Positions 1 through 8,860 of a stretch of DNA of 34,388 bases are shown piece after piece. The DNA lies in assembly GCF_003946385.1 (NCBI RefSeq), contig NZ_RHOE01000025.1:1-34388 (forward strand), in the 5' to 3' direction. How positions within the stretch are numbered: position 1 is the first letter of the stretch; every line of letters starts with the position of its first letter. The notes under the pieces are model-generated. The model had not been told where the DNA came from and made no database searches. It saw only the letters and a program-made list of their open reading frames with translations. The DNA is from Loigolactobacillus zhaoyuanensis (lineage in GTDB: Bacteria > Bacillota > Bacilli > Lactobacillales > Lactobacillaceae). The translations under genes and the position numbers were made by a program.

Positions 1-51
1 ATTAACTTTAGCCGTATCGAACTGGATTCAATATTATAATGTCACACGAAT

Positions 52-106
52 CAAAACAAAACTGGGTGGTAAGAGCCCGGTTAAATACCGTGTTCTTACC
101 ACCCAG
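52..106 (-). terminator. Rho-independent terminator of the MFS/DUF4811 operon
   Basis: Perfect 13-bp arms CTGGGTGGTAAGA (62-74) and TCTTACCACCCAG (94-106) enclose a 19-nt loop. Read on the minus strand, the hairpin is followed by a T-rich tail (TTTTGTTTTG). It lies 84 nt beyond the stop of the DUF4811 gene, the last gene of the minus-strand unit. The remaining bases of 1-189 show no gene. Confidence 0.8.
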
Positions 107-189
107 AAAGTCGCTTAAAGTTTCGTCCAATATTTGGGGTTCACTTCAGAACATTAAGTTGTTCTCACCTTTTTTACGTTACTATTTAT

Positions 190-933
190 TTATTTTTTAA
201 CTTGGGCGACTAATTTAGCCATCGCTTGGGCTTGGTAAGCTGCGGTTGCTTTTTCAGTTGTTGTTTTGGTTAAAGCTTGTTGTTGTGCGGCCGACATGGT
301 TGGATCTTGCTGCATGGCGTCGGTCAGCGCTGTTTTAACGGCTGCTGTGACGTAAGTTTGTGCGTCTTGTTTCATTTTTGTAGAATCTTGTTTAACTAAT
401 TTCTGTAATTCTTTCGCTTGTTGACTACTCAAGGTTAGCCAATCTTTATTGATTGAGAAGGTGTTATAACGTTTGACAACCTTGTGATCGTTGTTAGCAA
501 TGCCGAACCACAGTTTATAGCTATTATTTTTATATTCCCAACGGACAGTGCGCGTGGTTACTTTTGGGGTGCCACTAATTGTTTTAACCTGGTTAGCCGC
601 TTTAGTTGGATCAGGGTTCGTTGTGGTCGATTTCTTCTGGACCTTATGCGTTTTATAAATGTAAACGCGGTTCTTACTCGAAGTACCGACATCTTGATAA
701 AGTAATAGCTTCATTTGACTAGATGGCGAAACCGAGATCAAATCGGTTGTCGTGGTGGTTGATACTTTTTTCATGCCAAAGTGATCGCGATCATTAGCCG
801 TAAGGAAAAAGATGGATAACGCTAATAGTGCGGCGAAAATCAGACTAACAATGTTGCGCGTCAGCGGTTTGGCTAGACTGACCATACTGATAAACAATAA
901 AATCGCTAAAATAATAATGACTGCAATAATCAT
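190..933 (-). CDS. DUF4811-type membrane-anchored protein, partner of the MFS exporter
   Basis: A 247-residue protein with two N-terminal hydrophobic segments (about 1-20 and 27-46). They are followed by a long polar part rich in Thr, Lys and Gln, with a helical Ala/Gln/Lys-rich C-terminus (about 165-247). The arrangement fits the DUF4811 family of lactobacilli, which has no known biochemical function and usually sits directly after a drug-exporter gene of the EmrB/QacA class. Here it overlaps the exporter by 4 bp (ATGA), so the two are translationally coupled. I infer an accessory role at the membrane for the exporter. The family assignment is from recognition of sequence type and context, not from a search. 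Confidence 0.75.
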   Translation of the reverse strand: MIIAVIIILAILLFISMVSLAKPLTRNIVSLIFAALLALSIFFLTANDRDHFGMKKVSTTTTTDLISVSPSSQMKLLLYQDVGTSSKNRVYIYKTHKVQKKSTTTNPDPTKAANQVKTISGTPKVTTRTVRWEYKNNSYKLWFGIANNDHKVVKRYNTFSINKDWLTLSSQQAKELQKLVKQDSTKMKQDAQTYVTAAVKTALTDAMQQDPTMSAAQQQALTKTTTEKATAAYQAQAMAKLVAQVKK

Positions 934-2414
934 TGATCTTCACCCCCAGCTAATTTCTCATCCGCATTAATACTTTTAGGACTACGAGAACTAACGAAGA
1001 ATGCTACGATCAGACCGAGGATACAAAAGGCGATCGCGGTCCAGAAAGCAGCGTGATAACCACTAACGGTAGCGTTGATTGCTTGATTCTTATAGTTCAG
1101 TGGTGCTGATTTTAATAAGCTTTTACCAGGCATTTGATTGTTGGTTACATTGGTGAGAACACTAACCAAGATCGCCGTCGCGACAGAAGCAGCAACTTGG
1201 CGTAAGGTATTGTTAACGGCGGTCCCGTTACTCATTAATTTCAATGGTAAAGCATTCATCCCAGAAGTGGTGACTGGCATCATGCACATCGCGATACCGG
1301 CCATCCGAACGGCGTATAAAGTCGTCAGATAGATCACCGGTGTATCTTTAGTGATGAAGGCAAATGGAATCGTGCCGATCGTCAATAAAAACATACCTGT
1401 AATGGCCAAACGTTTGGCACCGATCCGATCGAAGATACGACCAGTAATGGGACTCATGACCCCCATCATTAAGGCGCCAGCTAGTAAGGTCAAGCCAGAT
1501 TCTAAGGCTGAATCACCGCGCACAATTTGCAAGTACATTGGCAAGACCATTTCAACCCCGACCATGGCCATGTAGGAAACAGAGCTTAATAAGGCGGAAA
1601 TTGAAAATTCACGGTATTTAAAAACGCGTAATTCTAGGAATGGTTTGTCGACGGTTAATTGACGCCAACCAAAAAGTAGGATAAAGACAACCCCAACCAC
1701 TAAGCTACCAATGACGATGGCGCTGCCCCAACTTTCAGTACCGACTTCAGAGAAGCCATATAAAAGTGTACCGAAGCCGATCGTTGACAATAAGGCGGAT
1801 AACCAATCTAAATTCTTCTTTTCGGTTGGTAGGACGCTTTTCATGAGCCAGAAACCAGCAATGATAACTAAGAAAACGACAGGGATCAGCATCCCAAAGA
1901 GGTCACGCCAAGTATAAGTATCGATCACCCAACCAGAAAGTGTGGGCCCGATCGCGGGTGCGACACCGATAACTAAGCCGGCTAAGCCCATGGCAGTCCC
2001 ACGACTATTAGCTGGGAAAATCGTTAGCATCAGCGTCTGTAGCAGGGGCATTGTGATACCAACACCGAGGGCTTGGATCAGCCGACCAGTTAGCAGTGTG
2101 CCGAAATTAGGCGCCAAGTAACAGGTGACGGTACCAATTAGAAAAATGACCATGGCACTTTCGTATAAAATTTTAGTGTTGATCCGCGTTGTTAACCACG
2201 CACTAATTGGGATCATGATCCCATTGACTAACATGAAGCCAGTAGTCAACCACTGTACGGTTGACGTATTAATATCAAAAGCTTTCATTAGTGCTGGATA
2301 GGCGGTTGCTAGAATAGTCTGATTGAGTACGGTACAAAAAGTGCCGACTAATAACAGCACCACCAGTAAAGTACGATTATATGGTTTTCCGTTTGCATCA
2401 ATTGCGTTTCCCAA
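930..2414 (-). CDS. MDR-family MFS transporter, DHA2 type (14 TM)
   Basis: A 494-residue drug:H+ antiporter of the EmrB/QacA/LmrB class. About 14 hydrophobic segments are visible. The motif-C region GLVIGVAPAIGPTLSG (about 144-159) and the following TWRDLF are typical of DHA2 exporters, and the N-terminal segment VLNQTILATAYPAL matches the family's first helix. The start is TTG at 2414, preceded by GAAGGGAAG about 10 nt upstream; no ATG lies in a better position. It is the first gene of a two-gene unit with the DUF4811 gene and is transcribed divergently from a MerR-type regulator. I infer that this regulator controls it. The substrate cannot be read from sequence. Confidence 0.88.
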   Translation of the reverse strand: MGNAIDANGKPYNRTLLVVLLLVGTFCTVLNQTILATAYPALMKAFDINTSTVQWLTTGFMLVNGIMIPISAWLTTRINTKILYESAMVIFLIGTVTCYLAPNFGTLLTGRLIQALGVGITMPLLQTLMLTIFPANSRGTAMGLAGLVIGVAPAIGPTLSGWVIDTYTWRDLFGMLIPVVFLVIIAGFWLMKSVLPTEKKNLDWLSALLSTIGFGTLLYGFSEVGTESWGSAIVIGSLVVGVVFILLFGWRQLTVDKPFLELRVFKYREFSISALLSSVSYMAMVGVEMVLPMYLQIVRGDSALESGLTLLAGALMMGVMSPITGRIFDRIGAKRLAITGMFLLTIGTIPFAFITKDTPVIYLTTLYAVRMAGIAMCMMPVTTSGMNALPLKLMSNGTAVNNTLRQVAASVATAILVSVLTNVTNNQMPGKSLLKSAPLNYKNQAINATVSGYHAAFWTAIAFCILGLIVAFFVSSRSPKSINADEKLAGGEDQ

Positions 2415-2456
2415 AATAAGGCTTCCCTTCGGTAGAAGATAATTTAATCAGGCTCC

Positions 2457-2518
2457 AGTGTAGTTCACTCGTTTTTGATTGTCAACTTGCTTGACACGAT
2501 TAGTAAAAAATATACAAT
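2457..2518. promoter_or_regulatory. Divergent promoters with shared dyad operator
   Basis: On the minus strand TTGACA (2485-2480) and TACACT (2462-2457) are 17 bp apart and drive the exporter. On the plus strand TTGACA (2491-2496) and TACAAT (2513-2518) are 16 bp apart and drive the MerR-type gene. The two -35 boxes lie back to back and form a perfect dyad, TGTCAA-N5-TTGACA (2480-2496). One protein bound there would touch both promoters. I infer that this is the operator of the adjacent regulator. Confidence 0.7.
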
Positions 2519-2567
2519 TGGTGTCAGTCAGAACGACAACAATTGCGAAATAGATAAGGTGGAACTT

Positions 2568-3030
2568 ATGAACAACGAAAATGATTTTATTCAGCGCGTC
2601 AGAAAAATTGTCAAGCAAGAAAAGTTTGTGTTGGGTATCGGTGATCTGGCAACAGCTACCGGCGTTTCGCAACGGCAATTACGATATTGGGAAAAGCAGG
2701 GTTATATCCGATCTGAGCAAACCACAGGCACGCGCCAGCATCGTAAATATTCTTACGTTACGCTGATGAAGGTGCATATGATCCAATCATACATTGCTTC
2801 GGGTTTTACGTTGAATGTGGCTGCAGAAAAATCAGGATTACATGAAGAAATGGCCAACGCATTACGCCGCTTGATTGGTGAACGTTTATTTAGATTTTCG
2901 CAGCGTCAAAAATGGGTATGAATTAGACTTCGGCCATATTGAAGGCACATCGATCGCTAAACACTTGATCTTAGTCATGGGAAATGATCAACCACTAGCG
3001 TTTGAATTACGGTCAGTAGTCGTGCGCTAA
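2568..3030 (+). pseudogene. MerR-family transcriptional regulator, probably frameshifted
   Basis: The start ATG at 2568 follows AAGGTGG by 5 nt. The frame encodes an N-terminal MerR winged helix (about residues 25-100 of 117; motifs GIGDLATATGVSQRQLRYWE and GYIRSEQ) and stops at 2919-2921. From 2884 the next frame stays open to TAA at 3030 and encodes a plausible C-terminal domain containing YELDFGHIEG and LAFELRSVVV. Skipping one base near 2875-2890 would give a 154-residue protein, a more normal length for these regulators. As written, the product keeps the DNA-binding domain but loses the C-terminal part. The gene faces the MFS exporter. It may be a true mutation or a base-calling error; the sequence alone cannot decide. 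Confidence 0.72.
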
Positions 3031-3044
3031 ATCGGCTGTGACCA

Positions 3045-3053
3045 TGTTATAAT
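3045..3053 (+). promoter_or_regulatory. Extended -10 promoter of the nuclease-helicase gene
   Basis: TGTTATAAT is an extended -10 element located 29 bp before the chosen start at 3082. No good -35 box is seen, as is common with extended -10 promoters. Confidence 0.5.
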
Positions 3054-3081
3054 AGTGTGCTAAGAAAAGGGGATGCGGTGG

Positions 3082-5469
3082 ATGACTACAAAAATTGGCG
3101 TACGTGAATTAGTTGAATTTGTGCTCCGTTCTGGTGATCTTAACCAGCGCCAAGGTAGCCAAAATACCGCACTCAAAGGGGCACAAATTCATCGGCGCTT
3201 GCAAAAACAGCGTGGTGAAAATTATGAAAAAGAAGTCTATCTGAAACAATCAGTAACGATGAGTGATCAAGAGTACATTATTGATGGCCGCGCTGATGGT
3301 ATTAGCCACACCGATGATAGCCACTACACGATCGAAGAGATCAAAACCTCCGACTTAGAATTTTCTGAAGTTAGCGAAAATATGCTGCGCTTGTATTGGG
3401 GTCAGGCACAAGTCTACGGTTATATTTTGGCGCAGCAGCAGGATCTAGCGACCGTCGACTTACAACTAACTTACTTTCAAACCACCAATGAAAAAGTGAC
3501 GACCAACAAGAAAGAAATGAGCCGCGCTGAACTGACTGAATTTTTTCAGCAACTGATCGCTGAATATGAAGAGTGGCTGGTTCTACGCGCTCAGTGGCGC
3601 GCTCAGCGTAATACGACTGTGAAGCAGATCGATTTTCCGTTTCCAGCTTATCGCGCTGGCCAACGAGAGCTGGCGGTGGCCGTTTACAAAACAATTTTGC
3701 TGCAGAAGCGGCTATTTGTTGAAGCACCCACGGGAACGGGTAAAACGATTTCTACGTTGTTCCCGGCAGTCAAAGCGCTGGGTGAAGATAAAATTCAGCG
3801 CGTCTTTTATTTAACGGCGAAGCAAAGCACACGCCAAGTGGCTGAAGAAGCAGTGGCGTTATTGAGTCAGCAGGGGATGCAATTGAAAAGTATTACGCTG
3901 ACGGCCAAGGATAAAATTATTTTTGCTGAAGAAGTTGATTTAGCGCCCGAAAAAAATCCGTACATGTTAGGTTATTATGATCGAATCAAGCCGGCGTTAA
4001 GGGATTTATTGACTAATGAAAATCAGTTAATGCGACCGGTGATCGAACGCTATGCGCGCAAGCATACGGTGGACCCATTTGAGTTTTCGTTAGATGCCAG
4101 CTTATTTGCTGACGTCATTATTTGTGATTATAATTATCTATTTGATCCAATCGTTTACTTACAACGATTTTTCAGCGCGCCCGATAAGGATAATTTTTTC
4201 TTGGTCGATGAAGTGCATAATTTAGTGAGCCGTTCACGCGATATGTATTCAGCAAGTGTGAGCAGCCAGACTTTTCAGACTGTTTTGCAACAGGCTAAGG
4301 AGAGCACAAGTGCTGGCTCAAGCGCGCTTGAGAAAACGATCCGTAAAGTTAAGCGTGCGCTGACGAAAATCAGTAAACCGTTACGTGATGCTGGGGTAGT
4401 AGAAATGACGGGCCAAGCGCCGTTGGGTTCTGTTGATGAAGCACTGGCTGACTGGGTGGCTAAAGTTCATGATTGGTTAGGTGAATATCCTGATAGCCCG
4501 CTAGTCGATACTCTGTTGGACGCTTATTTCGCCAGCTTAACTTATTTGAAGATCGCTGATTTGTACAACGAAACTTATCAGTCGTTAGTGACCTATGACA
4601 GCAAGTCGCGCCAAACCACGGTGAAGCAACTATGTCTTGATCCTAGTGCTTTTTTGGACCGTGCGCTAAATTTAGGCGCGGGGGCCATCTTATTCTCGGC
4701 CACGTTATCGCCGCTCAACTACTATCAAAAAGTGCTGGGGAACAACGCTGATAGTTTAACTTTCCGCTTAGCTTCACCATTTCCGCCACAACATCAAGCA
4801 CTGCTGGTCACGCCTTATATTCAGACCACTTACCGGCAACGGGAACAAAACTTGGAGCGTATTATCGCTAGTCTGGGTGCATTGGTCAATGCTAAAACAG
4901 GCAATTATTTAATTTTCCTACCGTCGTATAGTTATTTAGAAACGGTACACACGGCCTTTCAGGCGGCATACCCGCAAGTAGCGACCACCACTCAAGCGCC
5001 GCAGATGAATGAGCTCAAGCGCGCTGAGTTTCTGGAACGGTTTGTCGCTCAAGCGCCGCAAACCTTAGTTGGCTTTTGTGTGCTTGGTGGTATTTTTTCT
5101 GAAGGAATCGATTTAAAGGGTGAGCGCTTGATCGGGGTGGCCATCGTTGGTGTCGGCTTACCTGGTTTATCGACCGAGCGTGATTTAGTTCGCGATTATT
5201 TTGATGCGCAGCAGGGGACAGGCTTTCAATACGCTTATCAGCTGCCGGGCATGAATCATGTGTTGCAGGCTGCTGGACGCTTGATCCGCGGTAGTCACGA
5301 TGTTGGCGTGATTTTATTATTGGATCAACGCTTTGCCAGCTCACGCTACACACAATTATTTCCAGCGCACTGGCAACATTTTCAGCGTTGTTATTCAGTG
5401 GCCCAATTAACAACACAGATCGACCACTTTTGGCAAATGGTCGCAGCAAAAAATAAAGCTTTGGACTGA
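3082..5469 (+). CDS. RecB/Cas4-like nuclease fused to XPD/DinG-type helicase
   Basis: A 795-residue protein. The N-terminal part carries a PD-(D/E)XK signature: DGRADG near 68, EIK at 86-88, and a downstream Q-x3-Y (QAQVY) of the RecB/Cas4 kind. The rest is a superfamily 2 helicase: Walker A APTGTGKT near 214-221, DEVH near 375, LFSATLSP, the motif V region FSEGIDLKGE, and motif VI QAAGRLIRG near 729. Proteins of this build act in DNA repair or replication. Relatives carry four cysteines binding a 4Fe-4S cluster between Walker A and DEVH; here all four positions hold other residues (see findings). The start at 3082 is preferred because AAAAGGGG lies 9 nt upstream; the ATG at 3073 directly abuts that box. 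Confidence 0.85.
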   Translation: MTTKIGVRELVEFVLRSGDLNQRQGSQNTALKGAQIHRRLQKQRGENYEKEVYLKQSVTMSDQEYIIDGRADGISHTDDSHYTIEEIKTSDLEFSEVSENMLRLYWGQAQVYGYILAQQQDLATVDLQLTYFQTTNEKVTTNKKEMSRAELTEFFQQLIAEYEEWLVLRAQWRAQRNTTVKQIDFPFPAYRAGQRELAVAVYKTILLQKRLFVEAPTGTGKTISTLFPAVKALGEDKIQRVFYLTAKQSTRQVAEEAVALLSQQGMQLKSITLTAKDKIIFAEEVDLAPEKNPYMLGYYDRIKPALRDLLTNENQLMRPVIERYARKHTVDPFEFSLDASLFADVIICDYNYLFDPIVYLQRFFSAPDKDNFFLVDEVHNLVSRSRDMYSASVSSQTFQTVLQQAKESTSAGSSALEKTIRKVKRALTKISKPLRDAGVVEMTGQAPLGSVDEALADWVAKVHDWLGEYPDSPLVDTLLDAYFASLTYLKIADLYNETYQSLVTYDSKSRQTTVKQLCLDPSAFLDRALNLGAGAILFSATLSPLNYYQKVLGNNADSLTFRLASPFPPQHQALLVTPYIQTTYRQREQNLERIIASLGALVNAKTGNYLIFLPSYSYLETVHTAFQAAYPQVATTTQAPQMNELKRAEFLERFVAQAPQTLVGFCVLGGIFSEGIDLKGERLIGVAIVGVGLPGLSTERDLVRDYFDAQQGTGFQYAYQLPGMNHVLQAAGRLIRGSHDVGVILLLDQRFASSRYTQLFPAHWQHFQRCYSVAQLTTQIDHFWQMVAAKNKALD

Positions 5470-5569
5470 GGACGCAGTCTGAGGCGCCATTTATACTAGA
5501 ACCATTAGCTAGAGGTGGCTTGCAATGTTGTTTGTGAGTGACGCTCAAATAAAAGTGAGGTTATCTATT

Positions 5570-5743
5570 ATGAATGAATTTTTACGGTTAGTTGGAATTA
5601 TTTTTGTCGGTTTATTGGTGCTATCGTTGGTATTACATTTGATCCCAATCGTTTTTAGTTTGATTTTTAAATTGATTTTTGCCGCAATTTTGATCGGTGG
5701 AATTGTCTGGGGCGTTAATTGGTTACGCCGCGCCCGTAATTAG
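5570..5743 (+). CDS. Small hydrophobic membrane protein
   Basis: A 57-residue protein that is mostly two hydrophobic stretches (about 5-25 and 28-48) ending in the basic tail WLRRARN, as expected for a small inner-membrane protein with a cytoplasmic positive end. The start at 5570 has GAGG 9 nt upstream. An alternative in-frame ATG at 5525, with AGAGGTGG 6 nt upstream, would add 15 residues; both are plausible. No function is recognised. It lies between the nuclease-helicase and the four-repeat protein, on the same strand. Confidence 0.6.
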   Translation: MNEFLRLVGIIFVGLLVLSLVLHLIPIVFSLIFKLIFAAILIGGIVWGVNWLRRARN

Positions 5744-5842
5744 GTTACCAGTCGTTAACTTTTGCGTATAAATGCTATCGTTTCTGGCCTTTTGTCGGTA
5801 TAATGGGGAGTGGACTAGAGCCGGAAAGTGAGGTGGCGCGCA

Positions 5843-7033
5843 ATGAATTCGATTTTAATCGATTTAGAAACTGCCCAACAGCAGCATTTATTGATCAATA
5901 TCTATCAAGAAACACAAGAAGTTGTTTATACCGGCTATGTCACGACAGTCAATGATACTGCAGTCGTAATGGATACTTACGACGATGGCGGCTTGCGTGA
6001 TGGGGCCGTTTATTTAGGACTGACAATGATCAGCGAAGTCGAGTTAGCAGGTCAGGACTTGACCAACATGGCTTTTCGTATCAAAAATGCGCAGTTAGAG
6101 CAATTCATCAAGCTAACGCCGCAACCACTTTCGCTTAATGATAAATTCGCATTACTTCCACAAATATTGCAAACGGGGTTGAACCAACAATACTTTATGT
6201 TGTTGATCCTGACCAATGGCGAAACTTTCTTAGAAGGGATCATCGCCAAAGTAACGACTGATACCGTGACGGTCAACGTTTTCGATAAATTTGATTTCAG
6301 TAGTCAGCGCACGGTCACTATTGCGCTTAACGATATTCAAATTGTTGAATTGCAAGGTAAGGAATTAACCTTAGTGGGTAAGTTTATGCGTGAAGTGCCG
6401 GCTAAACAGCATCTAGAATCAGTTGATTTTACGGTGCCAACTGTGATCGAGCAGCAATTACGTTTAGCGCAAAAAGGTCATGAATTGTTGTTGATCTATA
6501 CCAGTAACGATGATGATAATTTCTTTGTGGGCACGGTAAATACGCTTAACCAAACGTCGGTGTTATTCAATTTGATCGATATGAATGGTCAATTTGGTGG
6601 TTATGTACTCCTAAAGCTTACGGAGATCCAGCGGTTGACCACCAGTGCTGACTATTTGCAATTGATGAATTTCTTTATAAAAGTCAATCAGCAGCGGCAT
6701 TTTATGAAACAGCCAGTGCTTAATGATGAGCGTTTATTTGATGGGACGACTGACTTGTTTGCTAGTTTGATCCAGCAAGCGCGGGTATTTGCCCGGGTCA
6801 TTCGGCTCCGGTTGCGCAATGATGTCGCAACCTTTACTGGGGTCCCCTTACGTTTTGACGGTGACCTAGTCACGATGCGGATCATCACTAGCACTGAAGT
6901 TGATGATGACGATGGAGATTTTGAAGTGGAAGATCAAGTCAGCTTTTCACTGGATAATGTTGGTGAATTGGCTTTTGATTATTTGGACGCCTATCTGACT
7001 GAGCGCCAGATCAAGGAAAATGGTGACTTGTAA
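5843..7033 (+). CDS. Unknown protein of four beta-rich repeats
   Basis: A 396-residue protein that I do not recognise. It has no signal peptide or membrane segment, so it is probably cytoplasmic. The chain divides into four similar units of about 65 residues plus linkers. Each has a strand such as LLINIYQ, FMLLILT, LLLIYTS or RVIRLRL. A G-containing strand follows (YTGYVTTV, LEGIIAKV, FVGTVNTL, FTGVPLRF), then alternating hydrophobic residues, then a final L-x2-I-x2-(V/I)-x-L-like strand. This pattern suggests small beta-barrels of the Sm-like or SH3-like kind; that is inference. The last repeat carries the acidic loop VDDDDGDFEVED. The start ATG at 5843 has GAGGTGG 6 nt upstream, and a TATAAT box lies at 5799-5804. 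Confidence 0.7.
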   Translation: MNSILIDLETAQQQHLLINIYQETQEVVYTGYVTTVNDTAVVMDTYDDGGLRDGAVYLGLTMISEVELAGQDLTNMAFRIKNAQLEQFIKLTPQPLSLNDKFALLPQILQTGLNQQYFMLLILTNGETFLEGIIAKVTTDTVTVNVFDKFDFSSQRTVTIALNDIQIVELQGKELTLVGKFMREVPAKQHLESVDFTVPTVIEQQLRLAQKGHELLLIYTSNDDDNFFVGTVNTLNQTSVLFNLIDMNGQFGGYVLLKLTEIQRLTTSADYLQLMNFFIKVNQQRHFMKQPVLNDERLFDGTTDLFASLIQQARVFARVIRLRLRNDVATFTGVPLRFDGDLVTMRIITSTEVDDDDGDFEVEDQVSFSLDNVGELAFDYLDAYLTERQIKENGDL

Positions 7034-7115
7034 CGGTTTAAACGCGGGACAAAAGGCGAAATAACGTCTTTTATTCCGCATTTTACATATAATTTTTGAA
7101 ATGAGGTACATACTT

Positions 7116-7943
7116 TTGTTAGATATTATTAAAGCAGTGATTCTTGGTATTGTTGAAGGGATCACTGAGTTTTTGCCGATCAGTTCTACTGGACATATTG
7201 TGTTGGTCAACGAATTTATTCAATTGCACGAATCCAAAGCTTTCATCGATATGTTCAATGTGGTGATTCAATTAGGGGCGATCATGGCGGTAGTCGTCTT
7301 TTATTTCCACAAATTAAATCCACTATCTGGGCGCAAAACGTCGCTGGAACGGTCGCAAACGTGGACGTTGTGGTGGAAAGTGTTGTTGGCAGTTATTCCG
7401 TCAGTTATCGTGGGGCTACCATTAAACGATTGGATGGATGCACATTTGATGAACTGGGCGGTGGTTTCCGCAACCTTGATCATCTACGGGATTTTGTTCA
7501 TCGTTATTGAAAACCACAATAAAGGGCTGACGCCAAAGTTTACCGACCTTAACACCTTACCTTACAGAACGGCGTTATTTATCGGTGTTTTCCAATTGCT
7601 TTCATTGATTCCTGGGACTTCCCGTTCTGGAGCAACGATTTTAGGGGCGATCATTATTGGTGCTTCCCGCTATGTTGCAACGGAGTTCTCTTTCTTTATG
7701 GCGATCCCAACCATGCTGGGCGCCTCAGTATTGAAAATACTTAAATTTTACATGCACGGTAACAGTCTAGTTGGCTTACAAAGTGTTGTTCTGTTGGTTG
7801 GCGTGATCGTTTCGTTTATCGTCGCTTACCTGTCAATTCGTTTCTTGCTCAATTACATCAAGAAAAACGACTTCAAGGCCTTTGGCTGGTACCGAATCGT
7901 TTTAGGGATTCTCGTGATCGGGTACTTCGTGCTTTTTAGATAA
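7116..7943 (+). CDS. uppP: Undecaprenyl-diphosphatase UppP (BacA)
   Basis: A 275-residue integral membrane enzyme that dephosphorylates undecaprenyl diphosphate to recycle the lipid carrier of cell-wall synthesis; extra dosage is known to raise bacitracin resistance. Both family signatures are present: [14 protein letters not shown] near the N-terminus and PGTSRSGAT in the middle. About eight hydrophobic segments are visible. The start is TTG at 7116, with GAGG 9 nt upstream, giving the family's usual N-terminus [11 protein letters not shown]. The in-frame ATG at 7101 overlaps this ribosome binding site and is unlikely. A TATAAT lies at 7088-7093. The gene ends before a clear terminator, so it is probably its own unit. 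Confidence 0.95.
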   Translation: MLDIIKAVILGIVEGITEFLPISSTGHIVLVNEFIQLHESKAFIDMFNVVIQLGAIMAVVVFYFHKLNPLSGRKTSLERSQTWTLWWKVLLAVIPSVIVGLPLNDWMDAHLMNWAVVSATLIIYGILFIVIENHNKGLTPKFTDLNTLPYRTALFIGVFQLLSLIPGTSRSGATILGAIIIGASRYVATEFSFFMAIPTMLGASVLKILKFYMHGNSLVGLQSVVLLVGVIVSFIVAYLSIRFLLNYIKKNDFKAFGWYRIVLGILVIGYFVLFR

Positions 7944-7999
7944 GCGGAGAAAGTTGCCTGATGGCCCACGTTTCAACGATACTATTCAGAAAAGTGAAA

Positions 8000-8029
8000 A
8001 GCGGCCGTGACTTGTCACGGTCGCTTTTT
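8000..8029 (+). terminator. Terminator after uppP
   Basis: Arms AGCGGCCGTGAC (8000-8011) and GTCACGGTCGCT pair with one G-U, with a very short loop, and are followed by TTTTTG. Confidence 0.88.
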
Positions 8030-8091
8030 GTGCGTTCATTTAAGCGCGCTTGTGCTAGAATAGAGTCTATGAACGAAGGGGGCAGCGTTGA

Positions 8092-8748
8092 ATGGCTAAA
8101 ATGCAAGATCTGCGGCAGCGGCTAGATTTTCTGGTGCTATCGATTCTTATGAACGCCGCTGGTAACGCGCTGACGATTTCAACTCATCTGGGTAGCGCCG
8201 TCTGGACAGGCTCCTCGGTCAACTTGTCGAATTGGATCCATATTCCACTGGGGACTACGTTGTTTATTTACGGCATCGTGATTACTTTTGCCAATCAATT
8301 GTTGCTCGGACACTTTGATCGGCGCCGTTTCTTTTCCAATCTACTATACGCGATCCCATTTAGTTATTTAGTTTCGTTGTTTACATTCGGCTGGAATTGG
8401 ATCGGCATCGCACAATTAAACTTACTTTCCCGGCTACTGTTGGATACGTTGGGTATTTTAACTGTTTCTGCGGCGGTGTCGATCTATCAGCGCGCCAACA
8501 TTTTAATGCACCCTAACGATGATCTGTCGTATATTCTGCGTTTTAAATTTTTAAAAGGCTCGGCAATTCTAGGTCAGTGGGTCAGCTACGCACCACCGTT
8601 GTTGATCACTTTGTTGGCGTTCATTGCCACTGGTAAATTAGATGCGATCGGCTACGGCACTGTTTTGGCGCTAGTCGCGCAGGGCGCACTAATGAAATGG
8701 TCAGACGTCCATGTTTTCCCACAATTGAAGCATCACGTCGATCTTTAA
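8092..8748 (+). CDS. YczE/YyaS/YitT-family membrane protein
   Basis: A 218-residue protein with about five hydrophobic segments. The N-terminal stretch MNAAGNALTISTHLGSAVWT is the hallmark of the YczE/YyaS branch of predicted integral membrane proteins. The biochemical role of the family is not established. The start ATG at 8092 lies 10 nt after AAGGGGG, and TAGAAT at about 8057-8062 may be its -10 box. It stands alone between two terminators, so it is probably monocistronic. Confidence 0.8.
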   Translation: MAKMQDLRQRLDFLVLSILMNAAGNALTISTHLGSAVWTGSSVNLSNWIHIPLGTTLFIYGIVITFANQLLLGHFDRRRFFSNLLYAIPFSYLVSLFTFGWNWIGIAQLNLLSRLLLDTLGILTVSAAVSIYQRANILMHPNDDLSYILRFKFLKGSAILGQWVSYAPPLLITLLAFIATGKLDAIGYGTVLALVAQGALMKWSDVHVFPQLKHHVDL

Positions 8749-8797
8749 ATATGCGTTAGAAGTGGCATAAATAGCTATCAAGTAATGTTAAGCGCGG

Positions 8798-8815
8798 ATT
8801 CAAGCGCGCTTGAAT
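8798..8815. repeat. 18-bp perfect palindrome around AAGCGCGCTT
   Basis: ATTCAAGCGCGCTTGAAT is a perfect palindrome in the gap between the YczE-type gene and the reductase. Its core AAGCGCGCTT occurs exactly five times in the window: 4320-4329, 8042-8051, 8802-8811, 23506-23515 and 26168-26177. Two copies are intergenic and three lie in genes. Confidence 0.75.
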
Positions 8816-8830
8816 TTAAATAAGTGCGCA

Positions 8831-8859
8831 AAAATACCCCACAAATCGTGGGGTATTTT
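8831..8859. terminator. Bidirectional terminator
   Basis: Perfect 12-bp arms AAAATACCCCAC and GTGGGGTATTTT enclose AAATC. It ends 2 bp from the stop of the minus-strand reductase and also serves the plus-strand YczE-type gene. Confidence 0.88.
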
Positions 8860-8860
8860 G

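Noticed and set aside
5015-5548. Long open frame on the minus strand opposite the helicase end
   Set aside because: It lies wholly opposite helicase motifs V and VI, has no ribosome binding site, and its composition is that of an antisense shadow.
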